Shown here: one piece after another, positions 1 through 6,018 of the stretch
Numbering within the stretch: the stretch's first letter is position 1
Layout of the letters: every line of letters begins with the position of its first letter
DNA from: Litoribrevibacter sp041590855
GTDB taxonomy: Bacteria; Pseudomonadota; Gammaproteobacteria; Pseudomonadales; Litoribrevibacteraceae
Assembly: GCA_041590855.1 (NCBI GenBank)
Contig: JBFHTA010000176.1
Location: forward strand, 1-8,042
Direction of reading: 5' to 3'
Length of the DNA: 8,042 nucleotides
Position numbers and translations under genes: made by a program
The notes under the pieces: generated by a model
The model's input: only the letters and a program-made list of their open reading frames with translations
Database searches by the model: none
Told to the model about the DNA's origin: nothing

Positions 1-422
1 AAACCGATGAACAAGGTGGATTCATCAGCCAGGGGGTGTCGGAAGTTTCGGTTACTGTAGTTGCGGATTCCCGAGATGGCCATATTGGAAAATGGCAGGT
101 CACGAAACCCGTCGACTCGCAGAAGACAGATTCTTTGAGATCATCAGAGAAGGGTGCTGGTCAGTCTATTAACCACAGTGCTCTTGATGATATTCCTGTT
201 GAAAACGCTTTTCTTGAAAATAGTGTTCTTGAAAACAAACGTGGTTTGTCTGCCGAGGAACTGGAAGCATTGGTCGAACGGGCGGTTGCTTCGCAGGTTG
301 CGCCTTTAAGAGAGGAACTGCACCGATACCAAAACAGTGCCCGACTAAGCGATATTTTGGGTGGTCTGGGTGTGATTTTTGGTTTAGCCGGAGCGGCTTT
401 ATGGTGGAAAGCGCGTAAGTAG
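1..422 (+). CDS. C-terminal part of a NikL-like nickel/cobalt transport accessory protein (5' partial)
   Basis: The reading frame is open to the left edge (codons from base 3), so this is the end of a longer gene. The GTG at 36 is an internal Val codon rather than a convincing start. The first visible residues (TDEQGGF, then VVADSRDGHIGKW) resemble the last strands of the carboxypeptidase-regulatory-like beta-sandwich of NikL-type accessory proteins of ECF nickel transporters, including their Gly-His-x-x-x-Trp element. A polar linker follows, then a charged helical stretch (EELEALVERAVASQVAPLRE), and finally one hydrophobic segment (ILGGLGVIFGLAGAALWW) ending in Lys/Arg. This predicts an extracytoplasmic domain anchored by a C-terminal membrane helix. 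The permease gene begins 10 bases later, which supports a role with the importer, probably metal capture. The metal (Ni or Co) is not decided by sequence. Confidence 0.72.
   Translation, partial: TDEQGGFISQGVSEVSVTVVADSRDGHIGKWQVTKPVDSQKTDSLRSSEKGAGQSINHSALDDIPVENAFLENSVLENKRGLSAEELEALVERAVASQVAPLREELHRYQNSARLSDILGGLGVIFGLAGAALWWKARK
198..242 (+). repeat. Three 15-base in-frame tandem repeats in the linker
   Basis: The linker of the NikL-like protein contains three consecutive 5-codon units translating as VENAF, LENSV and LENKR. Each starts with (G/C)TTGAAAA(C/T). The units lie between the beta-sandwich remnant and the predicted coiled helix, so copy-number change would only lengthen or shorten a spacer. 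The third unit is degenerate after its first three codons. Confidence 0.5.
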
Positions 423-432
423 ATGCAATCGA

Positions 433-1206
433 ATGAGTGAACTGACACGACTGGCAACTGCCAATAAAGCGGCTTGGCTCGAAGGGTTAGATGCCCGTGG
501 GCGATTCATCGGCTGCTTGCTGTTTGCTGTGACGTGTGTGTCTGTTCATTCACTCATCGCTTTGTGGATGGCCTGTACTGCTTCGGTTGTGTTACTTGTT
601 TTTGCCCGATTACCCAGAGCTGCCGTGTTAAAACGTGTACTGCCGTTTGAAGTCTTCATTCTTATTCTTGTCTTGTTTATTCCGTTTTCTGTTGCAGGAG
701 AACCGATAGGCAAACTCCTTGGTGTTTTGGACTATTCAGAGCAGGGGCTGCTCAGAGCTCAGCAGGTGTTTCTTCGAGCCAATGCTATTTTATTGTGTTC
801 GTTAACCTTGCTGGCTACTGTACTTCCGGAAACCATCGGCCATGCGATGGCACGTTTAGGTTTTCCGCAGAAGCTGGTGCATCTGTTCTTAATGACGGTG
901 CGCTATGTTTCTGTGCTCGCTCAGGAGTATCAGCGTCTGCGAACGGCCATGCGTGCCAGGGCGTTTACACCAGCCAGTAATCTCCATACCTGGCGCAGTT
1001 ATGGCTGGTTGATGGGGATGATGCTGGTGCGGAGCCTGGAGCGTTCTGATCGGGTTCTGCAAGCCATGAAATGCAGGGGATATGATGGGCGTTTTCCTGT
1101 AATCGACAAGCAACATTGGCGCAAGCAGGATTCGCTGTTCCTGTGCACTGTGTTGCTGCTTTGCGGCACCTTACTAACGATTAACTTTACGGACATCACC
1201 CTATGA
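433..1206 (+). CDS. cbiQ: ECF transporter T component, nickel/cobalt permease (CbiQ/NikQ family)
   Basis: A 257-residue polytopic membrane protein that couples the ATPase to the substrate-binding subunit of an energy-coupling-factor metal importer. It has about five or six hydrophobic segments (roughly residues 24-58, 68-90, 112-132, 143-160 and a last one near 235-252). The cytoplasmic coupling region carries the two family motifs for docking onto the ATPase: Ala175-Arg176-Ala177 inside MRARAF, and Cys214-Arg215-Gly216 inside MKCRGYDGRF, a variant of the usual Ala-Arg-Gly. The ATG at 433 is preferred because family similarity begins there; no strong Shine-Dalgarno is visible, so translation may be coupled to the gene ending at 422. 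The stop overlaps the ATPase start as ATGA. Length is normal for the family. Nickel versus cobalt is inferred only from the NikL-like neighbour, so nikQ would be an equally fair name. Confidence 0.9.
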   Translation: MSELTRLATANKAAWLEGLDARGRFIGCLLFAVTCVSVHSLIALWMACTASVVLLVFARLPRAAVLKRVLPFEVFILILVLFIPFSVAGEPIGKLLGVLDYSEQGLLRAQQVFLRANAILLCSLTLLATVLPETIGHAMARLGFPQKLVHLFLMTVRYVSVLAQEYQRLRTAMRARAFTPASNLHTWRSYGWLMGMMLVRSLERSDRVLQAMKCRGYDGRFPVIDKQHWRKQDSLFLCTVLLLCGTLLTINFTDITL

Positions 1207-1967
1207 GTCAGACGTTACTGACGCTAGATCACGTGGCCTTTCATCGAGGCGCTCAAGCCATTTTCACCGATGTATCTATGACCTTGGAACAAGGTGATCG
1301 GTTGGCCTTACTGGGCAGTAACGGCACAGGGAAAACCACCTTGTTGCAGTTGTTAGTTGGGTTGAACAAAGCCAGTTTTGGCAATCTGATTGCCTTCGGT
1401 AAAGAACGGGTGACAGAGAAAGATTTTCAGGCAGTTCGCCAAAAAGTGGGCTTGTTATTTCAAGATTCTGATGATCAGCTGTTTTGCCCAACAGTGATTG
1501 AGGATGTGGCCTTTGGCCCACTGAATTTGGGGTGTTCGCAACTGGAAGCCCGAGAATTGGCATTAGCGACACTGGCTCGGTTGGGGCTTTCTGACCTGGC
1601 GGAAAGCATCACTCATCGGCTGTCTGGTGGGCAAAAACGTTTGGTAGCGTTAGCCACGGTGTTGGCGATGTCACCGGAAGTACTCTTGCTGGACGAACCG
1701 ACCAATGCTCTCGATGATGCGTCAAAGGAACGGCTGTTACAGCTGCTGTCGTCTTTGGATTTAACCATGATCATAGTGTCTCACGATCAATCGGTGATAG
1801 AGCGCCTGGCGAATCGGGCGATGATCATGAAAAACGGAACCTTGGAAGAAGCCGTGATGCACCGTCACCCGCATCAACACAGTCATTCCCATCTTCACAT
1901 TCATGCGAAAAGTGATCTGAAAGATCATGATCCGTCGCATCATTCGGATCACCATTTGGCCGAGTAA
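1203..1967 (+). CDS. cbiO: ECF transporter ATPase for nickel/cobalt (CbiO/NikO) with His-rich tail
   Basis: Cytoplasmic ABC ATPase (254 residues) that powers metal import with the preceding permease. The nucleotide-binding core is complete: Walker A GSNGTGKT (38-45), Q-loop Gln87 in LLFQDSDDQLF, the signature LSGGQKR (140-146), Walker B VLLLDEP (160-166) and the H-loop His194 in VSHD. The DDQLF after the Q-loop is typical of CbiO/EcfA ATPases. After the usual end of the fold near residue 218 comes an extra tail with 13 His in 32 residues. Its start codon overlaps the permease stop (ATGA), implying translational coupling. A single ATPase gene, rather than an EcfA1/A2 pair, fits a dedicated group I transporter working as a homodimer. 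The gene ends 26 bases from the convergent anti-sigma gene, and I see no clear terminator hairpin between them. Confidence 0.93.
   Translation: MSQTLLTLDHVAFHRGAQAIFTDVSMTLEQGDRLALLGSNGTGKTTLLQLLVGLNKASFGNLIAFGKERVTEKDFQAVRQKVGLLFQDSDDQLFCPTVIEDVAFGPLNLGCSQLEARELALATLARLGLSDLAESITHRLSGGQKRLVALATVLAMSPEVLLLDEPTNALDDASKERLLQLLSSLDLTMIIVSHDQSVIERLANRAMIMKNGTLEEAVMHRHPHQHSHSHLHIHAKSDLKDHDPSHHSDHHLAE
1860..1955 (+). other. Histidine-rich C-terminal tail of the ATPase
   Basis: Residues 220-251 hold 13 histidines, first as alternating His-x pairs (HRHPHQHSHSHLHIH) and then as HDPSHHSDHH. Such tracts bind Ni2+, Co2+ or Zn2+ in nickel chaperones (HypB, UreE, SlyD) and in some transport proteins. The tail is outside the conserved ATPase fold and is expected in the cytoplasm. 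A storage, sensing or hand-off role for the imported metal is inferred from composition alone. Confidence 0.75.
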
Positions 1968-1993
1968 AACCTATTTATGCCTGTTTGAGAAAT

Positions 1994-2650
1994 TTATCTT
2001 AAAAACGGATTCAGCATACGGCCGAAGAACCCTGTCATTTTTAAGGGAGCATCGAGCACAGCAAAGCAGATGCAGTCCTTATCCTTGTGAGCATGTGGGG
2101 TGTGTATGGTTTCAGTATTGGCTAATATAAAGTCGCCCTGATGATAACTGCCGACCTGATCCGAGAAGGCACCATCCAAGACCAGGGTAAACTCATTGCC
2201 TTTGTGCGTGTGTTCCGGCAGTTCTTTCCCCGCTGCAATTTTATAAAACTTGGCGGTGTAGGTGTCGTCGGAGAAGGGCAGGGTGAATTCCTGAATACTG
2301 GAGGTGAACCCCTTCCAGGCGATGTCATTGAGCGTCGATGGTACAAATCGCCATAACGGTCGGGGAATACGTTGATCTGAGGGCGGCACAGGTGCGTCTA
2401 TAATCGGGTTGGTGTTTGTATCCCGGGGTTGCTCCAATTGCGCCAAGACCCGTTGCTTTAGCCCGGATGACACTGTGATCGGGGTCGTTGAGGAAAGAAT
2501 TTCGCCCCCAAGTTGATTGTATTTGTGTACTTTTGCGCGGCACTGGCTACAGACCTCCAGGTGGCACGCCAACATAATTCCGAGCGCATTGTTTACCTGC
2601 CCGGCGGAATAGGTCATTAAAAGTTCGTCATTAGGATGATAATTAGCCAT
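1994..2650 (-). CDS. chrR: ChrR-family zinc-binding anti-sigma factor with cupin sensor domain
   Basis: A 218-residue cytoplasmic anti-sigma factor expected to hold the upstream-encoded sigma factor inactive until photooxidative stress. The N-terminal ZAS domain shows all expected zinc ligands: His5, and His30-x3-Cys34-x2-Cys37. A linker of about 60 residues leads to a cupin domain with its metal ligands His147, His149, Glu153 (HTHKGNE) and His183. These match the ligand layout known for Rhodobacter sphaeroides ChrR (His6/His31/Cys35/Cys38 and His141/His143/Glu147/His177). In that protein the ZAS domain is enough to bind sigma, and the cupin domain is needed to respond to singlet oxygen; the same division of labour is inferred here. 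The ATG lies inside the sigma gene, with a 34-base overlap, so synthesis of the two proteins is probably coupled. Confidence 0.93.
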   Translation of the reverse strand: MANYHPNDELLMTYSAGQVNNALGIMLACHLEVCSQCRAKVHKYNQLGGEILSSTTPITVSSGLKQRVLAQLEQPRDTNTNPIIDAPVPPSDQRIPRPLWRFVPSTLNDIAWKGFTSSIQEFTLPFSDDTYTAKFYKIAAGKELPEHTHKGNEFTLVLDGAFSDQVGSYHQGDFILANTETIHTPHAHKDKDCICFAVLDAPLKMTGFFGRMLNPFLR

Positions 2651-3213
2651 GTCATCTGCTCTTGTGCCAACGCGTCGAGTTTTTTCATTGCCAGACGTAA
2701 TCTGGACTTAATTGTGCCGAGCGGCAGGTCAAGTTCACTGGAAATCTCGGAGTGGGTTTTTCCTTCGAAATACACCATGTAAACGATCTGACGTTGTTCT
2801 TCCGGCAAAGATGTAAGTAAGGTACGAACGATTTCTCCGTTTAGATCTCTTTCGACATCATTTTCCAGATCATCGGTCGCCTGTTCCGGGTATAAATCGT
2901 CAGAAACGATTTGAACGTTCTTGTGTTTCCGAGCCAGATCAATGCGTTTATTACGAACTATGGTGTAAAGCCAGGTCACGGCGGAAGCTGTCTTGGGGTT
3001 AAATTGCCCCGCTTTTCGCCAGACGGTCAGTAAGCTTTCCTGAACTATTTCTTCGGCTTCGGTATCTGTAGCGCCGCAACGAAAGGCATAGGCTTTCAGC
3101 CGGGACGATACAGCGTCGAAGAGCTCTGCAAAGGCCTGTTTATCCTGATGCTGAGCAATTCTCAGTACCAAAGAATTCAGGTCGGTTGTGTCCTGTTGAT
3201 TCGGTATGGTCAC
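2617..3213 (-). CDS. rpoE: ECF sigma factor of the RpoE-ChrR (ECF11) type
   Basis: A 198-residue group 4 sigma factor. Region 2 spans about residues 27-97 (AFAELFDAV through TWLYTIVRNKRIDLARK, the -10 recognition and melting region). Region 4 spans about 130-182 (LPEEQRQIVYMVYFEGKTHSEIS, then the helix-turn-helix PLGTIKSRLRLAMKKL that reads the -35 element). It lacks a region 3, as usual for ECF sigmas. The only in-frame start before an upstream stop is the GTG at 3211-3213, supported by AGAAGGG about 6 bases before it. The downstream overlapping gene is a ChrR anti-sigma factor, which assigns it to the singlet-oxygen-responsive class. The symbol is used in the Rhodobacter sense, not for the E. 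coli envelope-stress sigma. The predicted target promoter sits in the divergent intergenic region at 3361-3388. Confidence 0.92.
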   Translation of the reverse strand: MTIPNQQDTTDLNSLVLRIAQHQDKQAFAELFDAVSSRLKAYAFRCGATDTEAEEIVQESLLTVWRKAGQFNPKTASAVTWLYTIVRNKRIDLARKHKNVQIVSDDLYPEQATDDLENDVERDLNGEIVRTLLTSLPEEQRQIVYMVYFEGKTHSEISSELDLPLGTIKSRLRLAMKKLDALAQEQMTWLIIILMTNF

Positions 3214-3299
3214 TCGGTGCCCTTCTGTTTGACAGGCTGTCTTTTTGATTTGGAGGTGTCAGATTGGAACACGTCCGAGTCTGATCTCTCGTCTTTAAT

Positions 3300-3328
3300 A
3301 ATCTAGTGATTCTGGCGTTCCGAGTAAA
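3300..3328 (-). promoter_or_regulatory. Candidate sigma-70-like promoter for the sigma/anti-sigma operon
   Basis: Reading the minus strand, TTTACT (3328-3323) and TAGATT (3305-3300) are separated by exactly 17 bases, each matching the housekeeping consensus at 4 of 6 positions. Transcription would start near 3293, giving a leader of about 80 bases. No TGATCC-type element is visible on this strand between 3214 and 3420, so basal housekeeping transcription of the sigma gene is the simpler reading. Pattern match only. Confidence 0.35.
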
Positions 3329-3335
3329 GCGCTTG

Positions 3336-3347
3336 TTTCTTAAGAAA
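3336..3347. repeat. Perfect 12-base palindrome in the divergent promoter region
   Basis: TTTCTTAAGAAA is a perfect inverted repeat with no spacer. It lies 13 bases before the rightward -35 element at 3361 and just upstream of the leftward -35 candidate at 3323-3328. It could be an operator for a dimeric regulator affecting both directions, or chance in AT-rich DNA. Confidence 0.35.
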
Positions 3348-3360
3348 TTATCCATAGTGG

Positions 3361-3388
3361 TGATCCAAGGCTCCGGTGGCTACGTAAA
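3361..3388 (+). promoter_or_regulatory. Predicted RpoE/ChrR-class sigma promoter for the photolyase operon
   Basis: TGATCC (3361-3366) is followed after 16 bases by CGTAAA (3383-3388). This fits the promoter class known for the RpoE of the RpoE-ChrR pair, with a TGATC(C/A) -35 and a -10 built around TAA at the same distance. The expected start of transcription, near 3394-3396, leaves a short leader containing just the AGGAG ribosome-binding site at 3401. The sigma gene is encoded divergently next door, which makes direct control of this operon likely. This is the strongest regulatory signal in the window, although transcription has not been shown. Confidence 0.75.
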
Positions 3389-3400
3389 GCTTTTCATTTG

Positions 3401-3405
3401 AGGAG
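3401..3405 (+). promoter_or_regulatory. Ribosome-binding site that fixes the oxidoreductase start
   Basis: AGGAG lies 7 bases before the ATG at 3413. A TTG at 3398 in the same frame sits upstream of this site and only 2-4 bases after the predicted transcription start, so it cannot use it. The ATG at 3413 is therefore the start. Confidence 0.8.
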
Positions 3406-3412
3406 CAAACTG

Positions 3413-4537
3413 ATGCATCGAACAGACGTTGTGGTGATTGGCGCGGGGATGGCCGGACTGACCTTGGCAAACACACTGACCAATGCCGGAGTGGATGTTC
3501 TCTGTGTAGAAAAAGCGCGGGGTACGGGCGGTCGTCTTTCTTCAAAGCGGTGGCTCACTGAAGACTATGGCTCGTTGAGCTTTGATTTGGGCGCCAGCGC
3601 GTTTACGGTCAGCACTCAGGCGTTCAAGTCATTTCTCGATGTATTGAATTCGGGCACTGCTACTGAAGTCGATGACCATTTTCAGCAACAGGTGCTGGAA
3701 GAGGCCGTGAATGGTGCGGTTGTTTATGTACCTGCATCCCGTAGCTCTTCGATTACCCGGACGCTGGCAAACGGGGTTAGGTTGGAATGTGGCGTAAAGA
3801 TCTCTCATATGGAATTCAAAAACGGAAGCTGGTTGACCTTTGTGGAAGACGAGTCTGGTCGGCCGGTGCAATTTTCCGAAAGCTCGTTTTTGGTGTTGGC
3901 TGTACCACCTGAACAGGCGTATACGTTGCTTCCAGTCAATCACCCGTACAAACAGGACTTGGCCAGTGCAAAGACGCATCCTCAATGGGTGTCAGTATTT
4001 TATGTATCTCATTCGGTATTGAATGCATTAGGGTGGCGGTTGACACCTGCCTTGAATGAACTGTCCAGCGCTGAAATAAAGCGAATTTCTGTGGAATCCC
4101 TGAAGGCTGGCCGAACATCTCCGGCGGATGGAAGAGGTCAATTGATTAAGGTAGAAGCACAACCTCAGTGGAGCGCAGAACGCACCAACTGGAATAAAGA
4201 TGCCATTGCAGAGGCGTTATGGTCCGCCTTGTGTGAACAAATGCCAGTGACGGGAGGCGGAGCTCATCCAATCAGTGATCCACAACCGCTGACCCAATAT
4301 ACCCATCGCTGGTTGTACTCTTTGCCACAACCGAATGCACTGAGTTATGCGGGGAGATCACAAAACAGAATGCATCTCGATTTGCAGCAGAATCTGGCAG
4401 TATGTGGTGATTATCTGGCCATTCACTCTAGTATTGAAGGGGTGGAGGCTGCGTATTTAAGTGGCTCGTCTTTGGCGGCAAGCCTCTTGCAGACATTTCG
4501 TCAGACGTTTTCTACGCAACAGGAAGAAAGTGAATGA
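3413..4537 (+). CDS. Renalase-like NAD(P)/FAD-dependent oxidoreductase
   Basis: A 374-residue soluble flavoprotein of the amine oxidase/renalase-like superfamily. The N-terminal Rossmann fold is clear: GAGMAG (10-15), then acidic Glu33 ending the second strand, and the amine-oxidase-type GTGGRLSS (37-44). A C-terminal FAD-contact motif contains Gly332-Asp333 and then SSIEGVEAAYLSG. No signal peptide is present. Bacterial renalases oxidise unproductive isomers of dihydro-NAD(P); whether this protein does so is inference from family only, since close paralogues act on other substrates. It is the first gene after the predicted ECF promoter, and its stop overlaps the photolyase start, so it is probably co-expressed with DNA repair under light stress. 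The start is set by AGGAG at 3401-3405. Confidence 0.82.
   Translation: MHRTDVVVIGAGMAGLTLANTLTNAGVDVLCVEKARGTGGRLSSKRWLTEDYGSLSFDLGASAFTVSTQAFKSFLDVLNSGTATEVDDHFQQQVLEEAVNGAVVYVPASRSSSITRTLANGVRLECGVKISHMEFKNGSWLTFVEDESGRPVQFSESSFLVLAVPPEQAYTLLPVNHPYKQDLASAKTHPQWVSVFYVSHSVLNALGWRLTPALNELSSAEIKRISVESLKAGRTSPADGRGQLIKVEAQPQWSAERTNWNKDAIAEALWSALCEQMPVTGGGAHPISDPQPLTQYTHRWLYSLPQPNALSYAGRSQNRMHLDLQQNLAVCGDYLAIHSSIEGVEAAYLSGSSLAASLLQTFRQTFSTQQEESE
4521..4526 (+). promoter_or_regulatory. Ribosome-binding site of the photolyase gene
   Basis: AGGAAG lies inside the end of the preceding gene, 7 bases before the ATG at 4534. That ATG is favoured because the next residues (NAVWFKRDLR) form the conserved photolyase N-terminus. 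Confidence 0.65.
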
Positions 4538-6018
4538 ATGCCGTTTGGTTCAAGCGAGATTTAAGAGTGTATGACAACCCTGCATTGCATCAGGCTATGT
4601 TGGCGGGGGATACAGTGGGAGTGTACTGCCTTTCCGAGTGGGAATGGGAGCATCACAGGGTGTCGCCCATGCAGAGGGCATTAATCGTTGACCATTTGCA
4701 GGCGTTGGCTGAACACTTGGCAGCGTATCAAGTGCCACTGATTATTCTGAGAACCAGTACGTTTGAAGATACGGCACAAAGTCTTAAGCGCTTCGTGATT
4801 GAGCAGGGTATAACCTCGCTGTACTTTAACCAACAATACGAACTCAACGAGCATCGTCTGGACCAACAGGTAGCGGCCTTGTTGTCGGATGTCTCGGTAC
4901 GTACCTACATTTTTGATGACCAATGCGCCATTGCACCTGGGCAAATTCTTAATCAGCAAGGCGAGTGTTTTAAGGTGTTTACGGCCTTCAAACGTCGTTA
5001 CATCGAAGCCTTCTATTCCTTGGCAAGACCCATTACTTCGGTGCCATCGGCACAAGTAAAAATGGCGGTACAAACGGATCTTTCCGCACTTGATGCCTTG
5101 TCCAGAGAACGTTTCCCTAATCCGGGCGTGACCGTAGGGGAAGAGGCGGCTCATCAACAGTTGGAGGACTTTATTGATGAAAAAGTCTCTGACTATCATC
5201 AAAAACGCGATTTCCCTAGTCTCAATGCCACCAGCAAGTTGTCTGCTTACTTGGCGATTGGCGTGTTATCGACCCGCCAGTGCCTTCAGGCGGCAATAAA
5301 TCGGAATCAGGGGCGCTTGGGAGACGGACATCCGGGGATGGTGAGTTGGATCAGCGAGCTGATTTGGCGAGACTTCTACCGACACCTGATGTGTGCTTAT
5401 CCGAAATTATCAATGAACCGGGCTTTCAAAGACGACACGGATGCCTTGCCCTGGCGTCACCACGAAGGTGATTTCAAGCGTTGGTGTGAGGGAAGAACCG
5501 GTTTTCCCATTGTTGATGCCGCCATGCGTCAGTTGAATCAAACTGGTTGGATGCACAATCGGTTGCGGATGATTGTGGCGATGTTCCTAACCAAGGATTT
5601 ATTTATTGATTGGCGATGGGGCGAAGCCTATTTCATGTCGCGATTGGTCGACGGAGACTTTGCCTCAAATAATGGGGGATGGCAATGGAGTGCTTCAACC
5701 GGGGTTGATGCCGCACCTTACTTCCGCATTTTCAATCCGACCCGACAGTCGCAACGGTTTGATCCGGAAGGCACCTTTATTCGTCAGTACGTTCCGGAGT
5801 TAAGCTCACTTTCTTCGAAACAGATTCATCAACCCTCAGAAGCGGTGCGTCAGCAGTTGGGGTATCCCTCAGCCATGGTTGATCACGCTAAAGCGGCAGA
5901 GCGAACTAAGGCCTGGTTTAAAGGGGAACAAGCTATTGAGATGGTCGATAGAACAGAAGACGTTACCCCGGAACAGAGTCGATCAACCTCCCTAAATCAT
6001 GAGTTACCCTTTCTATGA
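4534..6018 (+). CDS. phrB: Class I CPD deoxyribodipyrimidine photolyase
   Basis: A 494-residue flavoenzyme that uses blue light to split cyclobutane pyrimidine dimers in DNA. The N-terminal antenna domain opens with VWFKRDLRVYDN and contains the KVFTAFKR element. The helical FAD domain contains WISELIWRDFYRHLM, TGFPIVDAAMRQLNQTGWMHN and the flavin/electron-transfer segment ending NNGGWQWSASTG. The three tryptophans equivalent to the E. coli electron-transfer chain are present as Trp307, Trp360 and Trp383, and the Asn facing the flavin is Asn379. It aligns almost without gaps to E. coli PhrB over this domain, so repair rather than signalling is likely. Two antenna-folate contact positions differ from E. 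coli (Ser293 and Met294 in place of Cys-Lys). Its start overlaps the previous stop, and its stop overlaps the desaturase start (ATGA). Confidence 0.95.
   Translation: MNAVWFKRDLRVYDNPALHQAMLAGDTVGVYCLSEWEWEHHRVSPMQRALIVDHLQALAEHLAAYQVPLIILRTSTFEDTAQSLKRFVIEQGITSLYFNQQYELNEHRLDQQVAALLSDVSVRTYIFDDQCAIAPGQILNQQGECFKVFTAFKRRYIEAFYSLARPITSVPSAQVKMAVQTDLSALDALSRERFPNPGVTVGEEAAHQQLEDFIDEKVSDYHQKRDFPSLNATSKLSAYLAIGVLSTRQCLQAAINRNQGRLGDGHPGMVSWISELIWRDFYRHLMCAYPKLSMNRAFKDDTDALPWRHHEGDFKRWCEGRTGFPIVDAAMRQLNQTGWMHNRLRMIVAMFLTKDLFIDWRWGEAYFMSRLVDGDFASNNGGWQWSASTGVDAAPYFRIFNPTRQSQRFDPEGTFIRQYVPELSSLSSKQIHQPSEAVRQQLGYPSAMVDHAKAAERTKAWFKGEQAIEMVDRTEDVTPEQSRSTSLNHELPFL

Noticed and set aside
1968..1993. Bidirectional terminator between the convergent ATPase and anti-sigma genes
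   Set aside because: The 26 bases are AT-rich but form no stable GC-rich hairpin that I can see.
2158..2163. A second TGATCC motif, inside the anti-sigma gene
   Set aside because: No matching -10 element at the right distance and no gene start downstream in that direction; other isolated copies (for example near 1928 and 4276) fail for the same reasons.
3398..3412. TTG at 3398 as start of the renalase-like gene
   Set aside because: It precedes the only Shine-Dalgarno (3401-3405) and lies almost at the predicted transcription start; the ATG at 3413 fits both the ribosome-binding site and the family N-terminus.
3629..3985. 118-residue minus-strand open frame within the renalase-like gene
   Set aside because: Antisense to a clear FAD oxidoreductase, with low-complexity basic composition and no family resemblance.
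4681..5202. 173-residue open frame on the minus strand inside the photolyase gene
   Set aside because: It lies wholly antisense to a strongly conserved photolyase, has no recognisable domain and no Shine-Dalgarno that I could see; it is a shadow of the real frame.
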